64,000 nucleotides of DNA, from positions 51,042,646 through 51,106,645 of the forward strand of contig OY970821.1 of NCBI GenBank assembly GCA_963853835.1, read 5' to 3'. Source of the stretch: Calendula officinalis (lineage: Eukaryota; Streptophyta; Magnoliopsida; Asterales; Asteraceae). Shown here piece after piece: positions 63,401 to 64,000 of the stretch (within the stretch, counting starts at the first letter, position 1; each line of letters opens with the position of its first letter). Under the pieces are notes generated by a model. That model saw only the letters and a list, made by a program, of their open reading frames with translations, had not been told where the DNA came from and ran no database searches. Made by a program: the position numbers and the translations under genes.

Positions 63401-64000
63401 TATAACTACTAGCCATGACCGATAGCCTATAAATATACATTTTACAAGTAATAGGTGTCCATAACCCATAACCAAGGCCATTGAACCATTATAACCACTA
63501 CATGTCCATAACTCATATCGATGGCCCTTGAACCATTATAACTACTAGCCATAACCAATAGCCTATAGATATCCATTTTAAAAGTAATAGGTGTCCATTA
63601 CGCATAACAATCGTCCCTGAACCATTATAACCACTAGATTTCCATAACTGATACCGATGACCCTTGAACCATTATAACTACTAGCCATGACCAATAGCCT
63701 ATAGATATCCATTTTACAAGTAACAGGTGTCCATAACCCATAACCATGGTCCTTGAATCATTATAACCACTAGATGTCCATAACTGATACTGATTGCCCT
63801 TGAACCATTATAACTACTAGCCATGTCCAATAGCCTACAGATATCCATTTTACAAGTAATAGGTGTCCATAACCCATAACCATGGTTCTTGAACCATTAT
63901 AACCACTAGATGTCCATAACTGATACTGATGGCCCATGAACCATTATAACTAGTAACCATGACCAGTAGCCTATATATATCCATTTTACAAGTAATAGGT
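60419..64000 (+). repeat. Satellite B 5,239-bp higher-order repeat, copy 2 (cut by window end)
   Basis: Second copy, of which about 3.58 kb are in the window. It carries private changes such as CCCTTAAACC (about 60,434) and CATTACAACAACTAG (about 63,351). Whether a third copy follows cannot be seen here. Confidence 0.8.
61501..61580. mobile_element. Shortened insertion remnant (80 bp), copy 3
   Basis: Same deletion joint, 5,239 bp downstream of the first remnant. One private change: CTTGAGCTCG for CTTGGGCTCG, which weakens the short hairpin near the right end. Confidence 0.85.

Larger units (their letters stand above)
35741..64000. repeat. Satellite B: AT-rich tandem array, 136-bp monomers
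   Basis: The landmark ACAAGTAATAGG recurs every 136 bp (36,015; 36,151; 36,287; 36,423 and onward), giving about 207 monomers in one orientation. The consensus is about 38% GC. Several monomer types alternate: AACCAAGGCCAGTG/CTCATATCGATGG, AACCATGGTCCTTGAATC, AACCATGGTTCTTGAACC/ACTAGTAACCATGACC with TATATATATCC, GACCGATAGCC with AAATATACATT, and AAAAGTAACAGGTGTCCATT. The array continues past the right edge. The only foreign sequence is the island described at 49,234. I do not recognise this satellite family. Confidence 0.97.

Noticed and set aside
35741..64000. Telomere or telomeric tract
   Set aside because: Telomere-like heptamers occur only twice per 136-bp monomer and never as a run.

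Overview
This window holds no gene that I can support. It is two long tandem-repeat (satellite DNA) arrays joined head to tail: satellite A from 1 to about 35,744, and satellite B from about 35,741 to 64,000. Both arrays run past the window edges. There is no rRNA, tRNA, CRISPR array, operon-like gene spacing, Shine-Dalgarno-led reading frame or recognisable protein domain. Tens of kilobases of uniform tandem repeats with nested higher-order duplications are typical of constitutive heterochromatin (pericentromeric, subtelomeric or a heterochromatic arm or B chromosome) of a eukaryotic nuclear genome. I cannot name the taxon from the sequence.

Satellite A (1-35,744; roughly 55-60% GC, very rich in CpG) is a compound repeat of about 95 units, mean spacing about 375 bp and most often 379 bp. 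Each unit has a conserved spacer of about 163 bp and a block of 17-, 18- and 19-bp subrepeats, each starting with the near-palindromic core TTCGG-G-CCGAA. In the modal unit the block is exactly 216 bp, or 12 x 18. Units are organised in overlapping segmental duplications: 344, 396, 1,533, about 2,257, about 2,400 and 3,044 bp in tandem, and a 4.4-kb segment repeated 8,248 bp away. Private indels and chimeric units mark these copies.

Satellite B (35,741-64,000; about 38% GC) is a 136-bp monomer with about 207 copies. The monomer itself contains two adjacent 47-bp related halves plus a 42-bp remainder. Its copies are organised in multimers of 1,089, about 1,640, 2,302, about 2,620 and 5,239 bp, and in segments repeated at 6,914, 7,085 and 7,951 bp.

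The only non-satellite DNA is a small insertion of about 140 bp inside satellite B (49,234-49,372 and its copy 50,874-51,013). It is flanked by a 13-bp direct repeat that looks like a target-site duplication and has a homopolymer run at one end. A shortened 80-bp derivative recurs at 56,262, 58,885 and 61,501. This island and the exact A/B junction (35,731-35,744) are the two most informative places in the window. The many stop-free stretches in satellite A, on both strands, are a by-product of the repeat composition and not credible genes.
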